Below are positions 16,656-25,483 of a DNA stretch of 64,000 bases, one piece after another; positions within the stretch are counted from its first letter, which is position 1; each line of letters begins with the position of its first letter. The translations under genes were made by a program, and so were the position numbers. The stretch is from Paenibacillus pedocola (GTDB taxonomy: Bacteria > Bacillota > Bacilli > Paenibacillales > Paenibacillaceae), in contig NZ_CP134223.1 in assembly GCF_031599675.1 (NCBI RefSeq), positions 3,782,001 through 3,846,000 of the forward strand, given 5' to 3'. The notes beneath the pieces are model-generated. The model did not search any database. It saw only the letters and a program-made list of their open reading frames with translations, and was not told the DNA's origin.

Positions 16656-17081
16656 GTGTCGATAAAAGGGTTTAATCATTTTTTATTTTCAGTTTCCGAT
16701 TTGGAAAACTCCATTGCGTTTTACAAGAATGTATTTGACGCAAAATTGTTAGTGAAAGGCAGAAGCACAGCCTATTTTGATCTAAACGGAATGTGGCTTG
16801 CACTCAATGAGGAAAAAGATGTCCCGCGTAATGAAATAAGCCAATCCTACACACATATTGCTTTTTCAATTGATGAAGCAGCATTGGATAAAATGTATGA
16901 GAAGCTCAAAAAAATGAATGTACACATCTTATCCGGTCGTCCTAGAGATGTAAAAGACAAGCAGTCCATTTATTTTACAGACCCGGACGGTCATAAATTT
17001 GAGTTTCATACAGGGACTCTCCAAGATAGACTAGATTACTATAAACAGGAGAAGACACATATGGAGTTTTTTGATTCATAA
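16656..17081 (+). CDS. fosB: FosB-type metallothiol transferase (fosfomycin resistance)
   Basis: This 141-residue vicinal-oxygen-chelate protein matches FosB throughout: IKGFNHF at the start, WLALNEEKDVPR, SYTHIAF, and IYFTDPDGHKFEFHTG. The metal ligands would be H8, H67 and E116. FosB enzymes add bacillithiol (or cysteine) to fosfomycin and open its epoxide in the cytoplasm. The start is GTG 16656 with GAGGTG six bases upstream; the earlier GTG at 16647 is inside that ribosome site. It lies 34 bases after the LysR gene. Other glyoxalase-fold enzymes are possible, but the motif spacing favours FosB. Confidence 0.85.
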   Translation: MSIKGFNHFLFSVSDLENSIAFYKNVFDAKLLVKGRSTAYFDLNGMWLALNEEKDVPRNEISQSYTHIAFSIDEAALDKMYEKLKKMNVHILSGRPRDVKDKQSIYFTDPDGHKFEFHTGTLQDRLDYYKQEKTHMEFFDS

Positions 17082-17100
17082 GAAACTCCTTAATAATTGG

Positions 17101-17136
17101 CAAAAAACCCGCCCCGGCCAGCACCGGAAGCGGGTT
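17101..17136 (-). terminator. Intrinsic terminator of htpG
   Basis: AACCCG (17106-17111) pairs with CGGGTT (17131-17136), with CCGG/CCGG inside; TTTTTTG follows on the minus strand. It may also stop the convergent fosB transcript. Confidence 0.8.
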
Positions 17137-17174
17137 AAATCTATCATCGTGTTCCCGAGCGCAGCCGCCGCGGA

Positions 17175-19052
17175 TTACACCATGATTTTGCAAATATCGT
17201 TCGTGAACTCCACCGGATCATTGATCTGCAGACCTTCGATCAGCAGCGCCTGATTGTACAGCAGATTCGTGTACAGACTCAGCTTCTCCTTGTCCCCTTC
17301 GGCAGCAGCCTTCAAGGACTTGAAGACATCATGATTCACGTTGATTTCGAGCACCTTGTCCGCCTGCACCTCTTGGCCGTTCGGCATTGCCTTGAGGATT
17401 TTCTCCATCTCAATCGTCAGCTCACCTTCGGTGGACAGGCAGACCGGATGGGATTTCAGCCGCTTGGAGGCTTTGACTGCCTTCACTTTGCCGGACAGGA
17501 TGCCCTGCATTGCTTCGAACAAGCCCTTGTTCTCATTTTCTTCCTCTTCCGACGGTTTGTCCGCTGCATCTTCGATGCCAAGGTCCCCGCTGGAAACGTT
17601 TTTGAATTCTTTTTCCTTGTAGGACATAATCATCTTGATTGCAAATTCATCGATATCATCAGTGAAATAGAGAATTTCATAGCCTTTGTCCGAAACCATC
17701 TCCGTCTGCGGCAGCTTCTCGATCCGTTCCACCGATTCCCCGGAAGCATAGTAGATATACTTCTGGTCTTCCGGCATTCTCTCGATGTATTCAGCTAGTG
17801 TAACCTGTTTCTTCTCCTTGGAGGAGTAGAACATCAGCAGGTCCTGTAGGGTTTCTTTTTCCATGCCATAGTCATTGTATACACCAAACTTCAGCTGTCT
17901 GCCAAAAGATTTATAGAACGTCTCGTATTTCTCACGCTCGTCCTTAAGCAGGCTCAGAAGCTGGCTCTTGATCTTGCTCTTGATGTTCTTCGCGATCAGC
18001 GTCAGCTGGCGGTCATGCTGCAGCAGCTCGCGGGAAATGTTAAGCGACAGGTCCTCCGAATCTACCATCCCTTTAACGAAGCTGAAGTAGTCCGGCAGCA
18101 GGTCGCCGCATTTGTTCATGATCAGCACACCGTTGGAGTACAGCTCCAGGCCTTTTTCATACTCTTTGGTGTAATAATCAAACGGAGTATTCTCTGGAAT
18201 GAACAGGATCGCATTATATACTACAGCACCATCGGCACTGATATGGATATGCTTAAGCGGCTTGTCGAAGCCGTAACGTTTCTCCGAGTAGAAGTTATTG
18301 TAATCCTCTTCGGTCAGCTCGTTCTTATTCTTGCGCCAGATCGGCACCATGCTGTTGACGGTTTGTTCTTCTTTGGTTTCCTCGAACTCCCCTTCGCTGC
18401 CTTCCTTCGGCTTACTTCCGGTAATATCCATCTTGATCGGGAAACGGATGAAGTCGGAATATTTCTTAATGATTGATTTCAGGCGGTATTCTTCCAGAAA
18501 CTCGTCATAATTGTCTTCTTCAGTGCTTTCTTTAATCTTCAAAATAATGTCGGTACCGACACTATCCTTCTCAGCAGGCTCAATCGTATAACCGTCCGCG
18601 CCCTGGGATTCCCATTTGTAAGCCTGGTCACTGCCCAGTGCCTTACTGATCACGGTGACATCCTCAGCAACCATAAAGGCGGAGTAGAAGCCCACCCCGA
18701 ACTGTCCGATGATGTTGTGGCCATCCTTGGCTTCATTATCCTTCTTGAACGCAAAAGAGCCGCTGTTCGCAATAATACCCAGGTTGTTCTCCAGCTCTTC
18801 CTGCGTCATCCCGATCCCTGTATCGGAAATCGTCAATGTCCGGCTAGCTTTATCAGCAGTTACTTTAATGTAATAATCCTCTTTATTGAACACCAGACCC
18901 TCATCGGCCAGTGCTTTATAATAGATTTTGTCGATGGCATCGCTTGCATTCGAGATCAGCTCCCGCAGGAAAATCTCCCGCTGTGTATAGATGGAGTTAA
19001 TCATCATCTCCAGCAGTCTTTTGGATTCGGCTTTGAACTCTTTTTTAGACAT
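17175..19052 (-). CDS. htpG: Molecular chaperone HtpG (Hsp90)
   Basis: The 625-residue protein is full-length bacterial Hsp90. The N-terminal GHKL ATPase is clear ([32 protein letters not shown]), followed by the middle client/ATP-loop domain (SREL near NISRELLQ) and a C-terminal dimerisation domain. It remodels stress-denatured proteins in the cytosol with the DnaK system. GGAG lies about 12 bases upstream of the ATG. A perfect CIRCE operator sits between promoter and start, which implies HrcA repression and heat induction. In B. subtilis htpG is not a CIRCE gene, so control differs here. Confidence 0.97.
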   Translation of the reverse strand: MSKKEFKAESKRLLEMMINSIYTQREIFLRELISNASDAIDKIYYKALADEGLVFNKEDYYIKVTADKASRTLTISDTGIGMTQEELENNLGIIANSGSFAFKKDNEAKDGHNIIGQFGVGFYSAFMVAEDVTVISKALGSDQAYKWESQGADGYTIEPAEKDSVGTDIILKIKESTEEDNYDEFLEEYRLKSIIKKYSDFIRFPIKMDITGSKPKEGSEGEFEETKEEQTVNSMVPIWRKNKNELTEEDYNNFYSEKRYGFDKPLKHIHISADGAVVYNAILFIPENTPFDYYTKEYEKGLELYSNGVLIMNKCGDLLPDYFSFVKGMVDSEDLSLNISRELLQHDRQLTLIAKNIKSKIKSQLLSLLKDEREKYETFYKSFGRQLKFGVYNDYGMEKETLQDLLMFYSSKEKKQVTLAEYIERMPEDQKYIYYASGESVERIEKLPQTEMVSDKGYEILYFTDDIDEFAIKMIMSYKEKEFKNVSSGDLGIEDAADKPSEEEENENKGLFEAMQGILSGKVKAVKASKRLKSHPVCLSTEGELTIEMEKILKAMPNGQEVQADKVLEINVNHDVFKSLKAAAEGDKEKLSLYTNLLYNQALLIEGLQINDPVEFTNDICKIMV

Positions 19053-19102
19053 GAATATAGTAATCTCCTTTCAAAAATATCCTTCGGATTACTTCCGGAT
19101 GA

Positions 19103-19129
19103 TTAGCACTCCACAATGATGAGTGCTAA
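19103..19129. promoter_or_regulatory. CIRCE operator (HrcA site) of htpG
   Basis: TTAGCACTC-N9-GAGTGCTAA matches the CIRCE consensus exactly. It lies downstream of the htpG -10 element within the expected transcript leader. Confidence 0.95.
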
Positions 19130-19139
19130 CACTTCCTTT

Positions 19140-19169
19140 TATATACCATATTCACGTTTTTGATGTCAA
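19140..19169 (-). promoter_or_regulatory. Sigma-A type promoter of htpG
   Basis: On the minus strand TTGACA (19169-19164) and TATATA (19145-19140) are separated by 18 bases. The CIRCE dyad starts 11 bases past the -10, where bound HrcA would block transcription. Confidence 0.75.
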
Positions 19170-19205
19170 TATCTTGCTGCATAGAGATTCACATTTGCCG
19201 GGTGA

Positions 19206-19838
19206 TCAGTAACGTATATGGAATCCTTCCAGGAGAGTTTTCCACAAATAATCATTATCGTGAAACTCATCAGGCACCAAGGGGATTTGCAGGGCACATA
19301 CATTATGAAATGGCCACGGGGTTTCCACAATTCCGCTTACCGGCGCATGATTAATCACGAGTACATTGAATTCACCGGCCACCAGATTGTTTAGCACGTC
19401 CAGCAGCTCCGCCGTTTCATGTATGGTCCCTTCAGTGCGGATAAACAGAATCCGGTTGGAGTTTCTGAGCGTTTCCAGAAACCGCGGGACACGCCGGGTG
19501 ATTTTCTCCCTAAGCTCCGGGTAGCTCAGCAGCTGGGTTGGAGTATTCTCATGAAGCGGAAAGTCGTGGTGGGAGAAGATATGGTAGGCTGCATCCCTCA
19601 CAATATAGCAGCCTGCATGTTCATTAATGCCGGTAATCGCCAGATTAGGGAATTCCATAAAATTCATAAACCGATTCCGCAAAAGCTGGCTGACCCCCGG
19701 CAAAGCAGGTGACTCCACCCAGTCAAGGACGCCTCCGATTTTTCTGAGCATATGGCGCGACAATTGGTCCGCAGCCAGACAATTTTGTCCCAAACTGAAT
19801 ATGACATCGTAAGTTCCTTTGATCCCATTGAAATCCAT
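19206..19838 (-). CDS. DUF1796-family putative cysteine peptidase
   Basis: The 210-residue protein carries YDVIFSLGQNCLAADQLSRH near the N-terminus and SHHDFP at about 89-94, the hallmarks of DUF1796 (papain-like fold predicted). C20 and H90/H91 are candidate catalytic residues. ATG 19838 is preferred because GAGGGGGA lies eight bases before it. Members are scattered in Paenibacillus and often adjoin glycosyltransferases; here a GT2 gene is divergent from it. No function has been shown, to my knowledge. Confidence 0.75.
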   Translation of the reverse strand: MDFNGIKGTYDVIFSLGQNCLAADQLSRHMLRKIGGVLDWVESPALPGVSQLLRNRFMNFMEFPNLAITGINEHAGCYIVRDAAYHIFSHHDFPLHENTPTQLLSYPELREKITRRVPRFLETLRNSNRILFIRTEGTIHETAELLDVLNNLVAGEFNVLVINHAPVSGIVETPWPFHNVCALQIPLVPDEFHDNDYLWKTLLEGFHIRY

Positions 19839-19860
19839 GACCCATTCCCCCTCATCCATT

Positions 19861-19888
19861 TATCTATATTTAATTAATTCCATAGATA
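19861..19888. promoter_or_regulatory. Inverted repeat between DUF1796 and GT2 genes
   Basis: TATCTAT (19861-19867) and ATAGATA (19882-19888) form a perfect 7-bp dyad with a 14-base AT-rich spacer. A second short dyad, CCAGA/TCTGG, is at 19915-19926. Either could be regulatory; the AT-richness lowers the significance. Confidence 0.3.
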
Positions 19889-19985
19889 AAGGGTTTGGAC
19901 TATCCGGACGATATCCAGACATCTGGTCTAGTATGCGGGTCAGCCTCCCTGATTCTCGCGTACTATAAATTCAGAAAAGTATAGG

Positions 19986-20876
19986 ATGGTGAAAACATTG
20001 GTTAAAATATCAGTGCTCATGCCGGTTTATAATATGGCTCCGTATATTGAAGAAGCGATCTGCAGCATTTTAACGCAAACCTATTCCGATTTCGAGCTGC
20101 TTATTTTAGATGACGGATCAACCGACGGAACCTTAGACATCATTCGGAAATTTGATGATAAGAGGATTAGAGTAATAGCGCATACAGTGAACCAGGGATT
20201 AATTGCGACCTTAAATCAAGGTATTGATTTATGTACGGGCGAGTATATTGCGCGAATGGATGGTGATGATATCGCATTGCCTCACCGGCTTGAGCGTCAA
20301 GTGAATTTCATGGACGACCATCAGGACTGCGGTGTTTGCGGTTCTCAGGTTTATTTGTTAGGCAGAGATGCCATTACCGCCAAACCGTTAAATCATGAGG
20401 CGATCCGGTGCTGGCAGTTATTCCACTGTACGATGGTGCATCCAACGGTTATGATCCGCAAATCCGTACTGGAAGATCACGACATCAGGTATCTCAATTA
20501 CTTTCATGCGGAGGATTATGAAATATGGAACCGCTTATCCGCAATAACCCAGTTGGTTAATCTGCCTGAGGTGTTGCTTATGTACAGACAGCATTCAAAT
20601 CAGATAACTAATATCCACCAAGAGATACAAGTAGTCCAATCTGAACGTATCCGCAGAGATCAATTGCTTCGGCTAGGTATCGATGCTACTGCCGAGGAGT
20701 ACCAGACTCACTTGGATTTTTGCAATTTTAGAATACGGACAGGTGAACCTGATCACTATTATCGATGCTTAGCATGGGCTAACAAAATCCTGGAAAGCAA
20801 TTTACGGCAACCAATATATGACCACCAGACCTTAAACTTGGTATTATCGCAATGTTTCAGTTTATCCAGATATTGA
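19986..20876 (+). CDS. Family 2 glycosyltransferase
   Basis: The 296-residue GT-A fold enzyme opens KISVLMPVYNMAPYIEEAI, contains DDGSTDGT at 42-49 and the metal-binding MDGDD at 91-95, and has HAEDYEIWNRL as the probable acceptor/catalytic region. It transfers a sugar from a nucleotide donor, most likely to a cell-surface or protein acceptor. No membrane helix is present. The ATG at 19986 has a poor ribosome site; TTG 19998 behind AGGATGGTG is an alternative start. It is divergent from the DUF1796 gene. Confidence 0.88.
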   Translation: MVKTLVKISVLMPVYNMAPYIEEAICSILTQTYSDFELLILDDGSTDGTLDIIRKFDDKRIRVIAHTVNQGLIATLNQGIDLCTGEYIARMDGDDIALPHRLERQVNFMDDHQDCGVCGSQVYLLGRDAITAKPLNHEAIRCWQLFHCTMVHPTVMIRKSVLEDHDIRYLNYFHAEDYEIWNRLSAITQLVNLPEVLLMYRQHSNQITNIHQEIQVVQSERIRRDQLLRLGIDATAEEYQTHLDFCNFRIRTGEPDHYYRCLAWANKILESNLRQPIYDHQTLNLVLSQCFSLSRY

Positions 20877-20928
20877 AATGAATGAGGCCGCAAAATGCGG
20901 TTCGCTGTCCAAGCATCCCATCCGATCT

Positions 20929-21825
20929 TCAAAGCGCCACAGACTTCGCCTCAGCATCCGCCTGCAGCATCTGAATCAGGGATTGCAGCGGCAGTGACTT
21001 CCACTTCTTGGGATGAATGAGCAGCTGCAGGTCAAAATGAATCTCCGGATGGGTAAACGGCAGCTCGGCCAGATTACCACGTTCAATCTCTTCCTCAGCT
21101 ACAATTCTCGGCAGCAGGGCAATCCCCAGACCGTTCCGCACACAGCGCTTGATCGCCTCCAGATTGGACAGCTCAAAGCCGATCCGGAACACGATTCCGT
21201 GCTCCCGGAGCAGATTCTCAAACAGGCTGCGGTAGATACAGCTCTCTTCGGAGACAATCAGCTCACAGTTGTTCAGATCCTGCAAGGTTATATTTGTAAG
21301 CTTCGCCAGTGGATGATCGGCAGGTGCCACCAGTACCAGCGGCTCATCCCGGATAATCGTCCGCTCCAGCAGCGAATCAGTCGTACTCCGGTCCAGCATG
21401 AGGCCAATATCCACCTCTCCTTCCCTGATCTTGGACACCAGATTCGCTTCCTGCTCCGTTTGCAGATGAATATTCAGTCCGGGAAATGTCGTCCGCAGCT
21501 GCTGCAGAAAAGGCGGAAGGTAAAAAGCGGCCAATGAATCTATTGTTCCGATAGTCAGCGTACCGCCGATCTGCTGGGCAATTGTTTCTTTGGAGCGGTC
21601 ATATAGATCAAGAATTTCCACGAACAGCTTCAGCAGCTCTTCTCCAGGCGGGGTCAGGCGCAGGATACGTCCATGACGTTCCATTAGCGTGACCCCGTAT
21701 TCTTTTTCAATCTTCTGTATCTGCATGGTTACACTGGACTGGGCATACCCCAGTTCCTCTGCTGCACGCGTGAAGCTCTGACGCTTCGCCACCTCGCGGA
21801 AGGTCCGCATATAGGTTAAATCCAT
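20929..21825 (-). CDS. LysR-family regulator divergent from a dapA-family gene
   Basis: This 298-residue LysR regulator has an N-terminal HTH (TFREVAKRQSFTRAAEELGYAQSS) and a C-terminal effector domain. ATG 21825 is chosen over GTG 21834 since AAGGGTG lies six bases before it. It is divergent from the dapA-family gene, with a perfect dyad in the intergenic region, so that gene is the probable target. The co-inducer is unknown but may be the aldolase substrate or product. Confidence 0.87.
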   Translation of the reverse strand: MDLTYMRTFREVAKRQSFTRAAEELGYAQSSVTMQIQKIEKEYGVTLMERHGRILRLTPPGEELLKLFVEILDLYDRSKETIAQQIGGTLTIGTIDSLAAFYLPPFLQQLRTTFPGLNIHLQTEQEANLVSKIREGEVDIGLMLDRSTTDSLLERTIIRDEPLVLVAPADHPLAKLTNITLQDLNNCELIVSEESCIYRSLFENLLREHGIVFRIGFELSNLEAIKRCVRNGLGIALLPRIVAEEEIERGNLAELPFTHPEIHFDLQLLIHPKKWKSLPLQSLIQMLQADAEAKSVAL

Positions 21826-21853
21826 TTCACTCACCCTTTAGACTGTGATATAA

Positions 21854-21870
21854 CATCAATATTATTGATG
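21854..21870. promoter_or_regulatory. 17-bp dyad, probable LysR operator
   Basis: CATCAAT-ATT-ATTGATG is a perfect inverted repeat with the T-N11-A pattern of LysR sites. Outer arms TGATAT (21846-21851) and ATATCA (21875-21880) extend the symmetry. It lies between the divergent LysR and dapA-family genes. Confidence 0.7.
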
Positions 21871-21958
21871 ACCCATATCATTTATTATAGCTAACGCCGA
21901 TGGAATGTTCCATGCTAAAGTAGAATAAAAGGATTTAAAAATTTGGAGGACGATATTC

Positions 21959-22834
21959 ATGTTAACAGAAGAACAGATTTATGGAATCTATGTTCCCGTG
22001 GTAACACCGTTCAATGCCGCCGGCGAGATTGATCTTACTTCTTATCAGCGTTATGTGAACAACATCATCAAGAACAAAATTCATGGTCTGGTCGTAAATG
22101 GAACCACTGGAGAATCGCCGACAGTCAACATACAAGAATTACAGACACTGATTACTGCCTCACAGGAGCTGCTGCATGGCAGTAAAATTCCGCTGGTCAT
22201 CGGTACAGGGACCAATGATACAATGTCTACCGTCGCCCGTACAGAGCTTGCTGCGAGCCTGGGAGCCGATGCTGCGCTCGTTGTCGTGCCTTACTACAGC
22301 CGTCCTTCTCAAGCGGGCATCATTGCCCATTTCCGCAAGGCAGCCGAAGTCGGTATTCCGATTATCGCTTATGACATTCCCGGCCGTGCCGGAGTCGGCA
22401 TGACCGTCGATACCGCCCGCACCATCCTGGAGATGGACAATGTGGTCGGCCTGAAAGACTGCTCCGGTTCGCCGCTGCTCGTCTCTGAGCTGTCCCGCCT
22501 CGGCTCCAAGCCGGTGCTCTGCGGAGATGACCTAAGTTTCTTCGACATGCTGGGCTGCGGAGCCGCCGGAGGCATGCTGGCTTCCGCCAACGTGCATACT
22601 GCGAAGTTCCTGAACATCTTCGAACAATACAAAGCCGGCCAGATTGATGCTGCCAGAGCCGAATACGACCGCCTGGTGCCGCTCATGAAGCTGCTCTTCA
22701 AGGAATCGAACCCAGCCCCGATCAAATGGCTGCTCAGCGTACAGGGTGAGATTGCTTCAGATACCCTCCGCCTGCCGATGACCTCGATCAGCGAATCGCT
22801 GCGCGAAGAGCTGGGTGCTTATCTAGCCGGCTAA
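21959..22834 (+). CDS. DapA-family lyase/aldolase (second copy)
   Basis: The 291-residue TIM-barrel protein belongs to the DHDPS/N-acetylneuraminate lyase family. K166 (VVGLKDCSG) is the Schiff-base lysine, Y138 and R143 (AYDIPGR) complete the site, and GTTGES is present at 48-53. A better dapA candidate lies at 48300 in the dapG operon, so this LysR-linked copy may be a paralogue acting on another 2-oxo acid, or a supplementary DHDPS. The ATG is preceded by GGAGG. Family membership is sure; the substrate is not. Confidence 0.85.
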   Translation: MLTEEQIYGIYVPVVTPFNAAGEIDLTSYQRYVNNIIKNKIHGLVVNGTTGESPTVNIQELQTLITASQELLHGSKIPLVIGTGTNDTMSTVARTELAASLGADAALVVVPYYSRPSQAGIIAHFRKAAEVGIPIIAYDIPGRAGVGMTVDTARTILEMDNVVGLKDCSGSPLLVSELSRLGSKPVLCGDDLSFFDMLGCGAAGGMLASANVHTAKFLNIFEQYKAGQIDAARAEYDRLVPLMKLLFKESNPAPIKWLLSVQGEIASDTLRLPMTSISESLREELGAYLAG

Positions 22835-22869
22835 GTCCTCCGCCATTAAATCATGACCTTAGAAGTAAA

Positions 22870-22911
22870 GACCCGTATTGTACACTCTGTATAGAGTGTA
22901 CAATACGGGTC
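22870..22911 (+). terminator. Very strong intrinsic terminator
   Basis: Two arms of 19 bases (22870-22888 and 22893-22911) pair perfectly across a four-base loop and are followed by TTTTG. It lies 35 bases after the dapA-family stop. Confidence 0.92.
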
Positions 22912-22952
22912 TTTTGTGTAAATTAGGTCTGCCAATTTATATTCATTGTACA

Positions 22953-22987
22953 CAAAAACGGCGTCCTCCCCTAAAAGGAAAGGACGC
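22953..22987 (-). terminator. Intrinsic terminator of the DEAD-box helicase gene
   Basis: GCGTCCT (22961-22967) pairs with AGGACGC (22981-22987); a GTTTTTG run follows on the minus strand. Confidence 0.75.
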
Positions 22988-23010
22988 TGCATCATTGATA
23001 GAGCAGCTGA

Positions 23011-24603
23011 TTATTGCATTCTGCCGGCATTAACCGGGGCTTTATTGCCGTTTCGGTTCGAGCTTGACTGGCCGCCCGGTCTGCTCTGGCTGCCACCCGA
23101 GCGGGCGCCAGGTCTGCTTGCGGCAGAACCATTAGCTGATCCGCCGGCTCCGCCTGGCCGGTTACCCTGCGCACCTTTTGCATATCCGCCAGTTCTATTC
23201 CCTTGAGAACCGTTAGCACTCGCGCCAGGTTTGCCTGTTCCCGTGTTCCGTGCTCCTGCAGGTCTGTCGTTTGCGCTTCCGCTAACCCGGCCGCCACTTC
23301 TGCTGCCCAAGTCCGGACTGGCTTGACCGTTTGTTCCACTCTTCGGCTTGTTCCCTTGCGTGAACCATTCCGATTTCGGCTTGCGCGGCGGATTCGTTTT
23401 GGATTTTGCTGCCGGTTTAGCCGGTGCTTTAGCCGGACGGTCATTCAGCAGCGCCAGAGTGCTTTTGGACATCGGATAGTCATGTTCCTTGATTTCCGGA
23501 ATCGTCTTTCCGATCAGCTTCTGGATATCCTTCAGGTAAGGAATCTCTTCCTCTTCACACAGGGAAATGGCAACTCCGCTCATTCCCGCACGGCCGGTAC
23601 GGCCAATACGGTGGACATAGGTTTCCGGAATGTTCGGCAGGTTAAAGTTGATGACATGGGACAGCTCATCAATATCGATCCCCCGGGCAGCGATGTCAGT
23701 TGCCACAAGCACGCGTGTCGCCCCGCTCTTGAAATTGCGCAGCGCATTCTGGCGGTCATTCTGCGACTTGTTGCCGTGAATCGCTTGAGCCGTAATATTG
23801 ATTTTGGCCAAATCACGGGTCACCCGGTCAGCGCCGCGTTTGGTGCGGGTGAAGACCAGTGCCGACACAATCGATTGGTCCTGCAGCAGGCGGTTCAGCT
23901 GATTCTGCTTATTGCCGTTCTGCAGCAAATATACAGACTGTTCGATACGGTCTACCGTGGAAGATACCGGCGTAATTTCGATTTTCACCGGATTCACGAG
24001 CAGCGTCTTGATCAGCTGAGAAATCTCGGACGGCATCGTCGCGGAGAAGAACAAGGTTTGCTTTTTGCTCGGCATCTTGGCAATAATCCGTTTCACGTCA
24101 TGAATGAAGCCCATATCCAGCATCCGGTCGGCTTCATCCAGCACCAGAATCTGCACATATTGAAGGTCCACATGCTTCTGAGCGATCAGATCAATCAGAC
24201 GGCCCGGTGTGGCGATCAGAATGTCCGCTCCCTGGCTCAATGCCCGCTCCTGTGCCTTTTGCGATACACCGCCGACAATGGCTGTAGAACGGATACCGGT
24301 GAATTTGCTGTAGGCCTGGATATTTTCATAGATTTGCAGCGCCAGCTCCCGGGTAGGAGTGAGAATCAGCGAACGAATGCGGCGTTTCCCGCCGGTAACG
24401 GCCGGTTGCTGGCTTAACAGCTGGATGATCGGCAAAGAAAAAGCAGCGGTTTTGCCTGTTCCAGTCTGTGCGCAGCCCAGTACGTCTCTGCCGGCCAGAG
24501 CTGCAGGTATAGCTTCTTCCTGAATCGGTGTTGGGGATGTATAGTTTTCCAGGCTTAACGCCTTGAGAATCGCTGGGTTTAATTTGAGCTCATTAAAAGT
24601 CAT
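23011..24603 (-). CDS. DEAD-box RNA helicase with low-complexity basic tail
   Basis: The 530-residue protein has all core helicase motifs: AQTGTGKT, PTRELA, TPGRLID, DEAD, SAT, ATDIAARGIDI and HRIGRTGR. The core (about 1-370) is followed by a ~145-residue tail rich in G, S, N, R and P, a likely disordered RNA-binding tail. It resembles CshA/RhlE-type helicases that unwind RNA in ribosome assembly and mRNA decay. ATG 24603 has AAGGAG seven bases upstream; the longer frame to 24684 has none. The leader (24604-24788) holds no other gene; I see no clear promoter pair there. Confidence 0.93.
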   Translation of the reverse strand: MTFNELKLNPAILKALSLENYTSPTPIQEEAIPAALAGRDVLGCAQTGTGKTAAFSLPIIQLLSQQPAVTGGKRRIRSLILTPTRELALQIYENIQAYSKFTGIRSTAIVGGVSQKAQERALSQGADILIATPGRLIDLIAQKHVDLQYVQILVLDEADRMLDMGFIHDVKRIIAKMPSKKQTLFFSATMPSEISQLIKTLLVNPVKIEITPVSSTVDRIEQSVYLLQNGNKQNQLNRLLQDQSIVSALVFTRTKRGADRVTRDLAKINITAQAIHGNKSQNDRQNALRNFKSGATRVLVATDIAARGIDIDELSHVINFNLPNIPETYVHRIGRTGRAGMSGVAISLCEEEEIPYLKDIQKLIGKTIPEIKEHDYPMSKSTLALLNDRPAKAPAKPAAKSKTNPPRKPKSEWFTQGNKPKSGTNGQASPDLGSRSGGRVSGSANDRPAGARNTGTGKPGASANGSQGNRTGGYAKGAQGNRPGGAGGSANGSAASRPGARSGGSQSRPGGQSSSNRNGNKAPVNAGRMQ

Positions 24604-24784
24604 GTATGTCTCCTTAGTTTCTAATACATATATTTTCAGATCACCCGGCTTTGCGGGATTACGTTTATTCCTGCGTTTCCACATAGCGCAGAGCTAAGTC
24701 ATAACACATAATGATACCACAGATCCGGATATAAAATAACCCCGCAAAATCGAATCCCGGAATCGGACTCAGAAAACATCCCAT

Positions 24785-24818
24785 AAAAAAGGAGCGGAGG
24801 ACTGTTCCCCCGCTCCTT
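24785..24818 (-). terminator. Intrinsic terminator of pduL
   Basis: AAGGAGCGG (24789-24797) pairs with CCGCTCCTT (24810-24818), followed by TTTT on the minus strand. Confidence 0.85.
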
Positions 24819-24835
24819 ACTGTATAAATGTAAGA

Positions 24836-25408
24836 CTAATCTACAATTTCAGCTGTGTCGCCGTTGTTGGCACCTGCAGCATTGGCTTCGTCGGTGTCGA
24901 TGTGCATGTCAAGCTTAAAGCTGTCAGATACACGTGCAAGCACGTTCTCCAGCACCAGGCCGCGTTCACCGCCAAGGCGGACTTTCAGCATTTGCTTGTC
25001 GGAAATGCCCCAAGCTTCTGCTTCGGAAGTATGGAAGTGAATGTGACGGGCTGCAATAATAACACCTGTTTCCAGTTCAACTTCACCGGCTGGTCCTTTA
25101 AGAGTAATGCCTGGTGTACCTTCAATATGTCCGGATTCACGGACAGGTGCTTTCACGCCGAGGCTGAAAGAGTCTGTACGGGAAATTTCGAGTTGCGATG
25201 CCGGGCGGACAGGTCCAAGAATTCTTACTTTGTCGAACTTGCCTTTGCTGCCGATAACCGCTACTTGCTCATTTGCTGCGAATTGTCCTGTTTGGGAGAG
25301 CGGTTTGAACTCAGTCAATTGATAGCCTGGGCCAAACAACGCTTCCACATGCTCCTGCGTAAGGTGAATATGTCGGGCCGACACACCTACGGGTACAGTC
25401 TTGCTCAT
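24836..25408 (-). CDS. pduL: PduL-type phosphate acyltransferase
   Basis: The 190-residue protein starts SKTVPVGVSARHIHLTQEHVE and carries a second ARHIHF motif; these His clusters bind zinc in PduL enzymes, which interconvert acyl-CoA and acyl phosphate. Two beta-barrel repeats are evident. ATG 25408 is preceded by AAGGAG; the longer frame to 25453 lacks a ribosome site. There are no microcompartment genes around it and no encapsulation peptide, so it probably serves as a cytosolic phosphotransacetylase for acetate or propionate metabolism. Confidence 0.88.
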   Translation of the reverse strand: MSKTVPVGVSARHIHLTQEHVEALFGPGYQLTEFKPLSQTGQFAANEQVAVIGSKGKFDKVRILGPVRPASQLEISRTDSFSLGVKAPVRESGHIEGTPGITLKGPAGEVELETGVIIAARHIHFHTSEAEAWGISDKQMLKVRLGGERGLVLENVLARVSDSFKLDMHIDTDEANAAGANNGDTAEIVD

Positions 25409-25483
25409 TGTAAAGTCACTCCTTGTATTTTCTCTAGTATCTGTACAAGCCACTGAACATTATACCTCTTCTTACCCAAAAAT

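Noticed and set aside
20888..20900. CCGCA/TGCGG hairpin as terminator of the GT2 gene
   Set aside because: Only five pairs with a three-base loop and no T-run; too weak to call.
23203..24417. 404-codon open frame on the plus strand
   Set aside because: Antisense to the DEAD-box helicase, whose motifs are complete; no recognisable domain in this frame.
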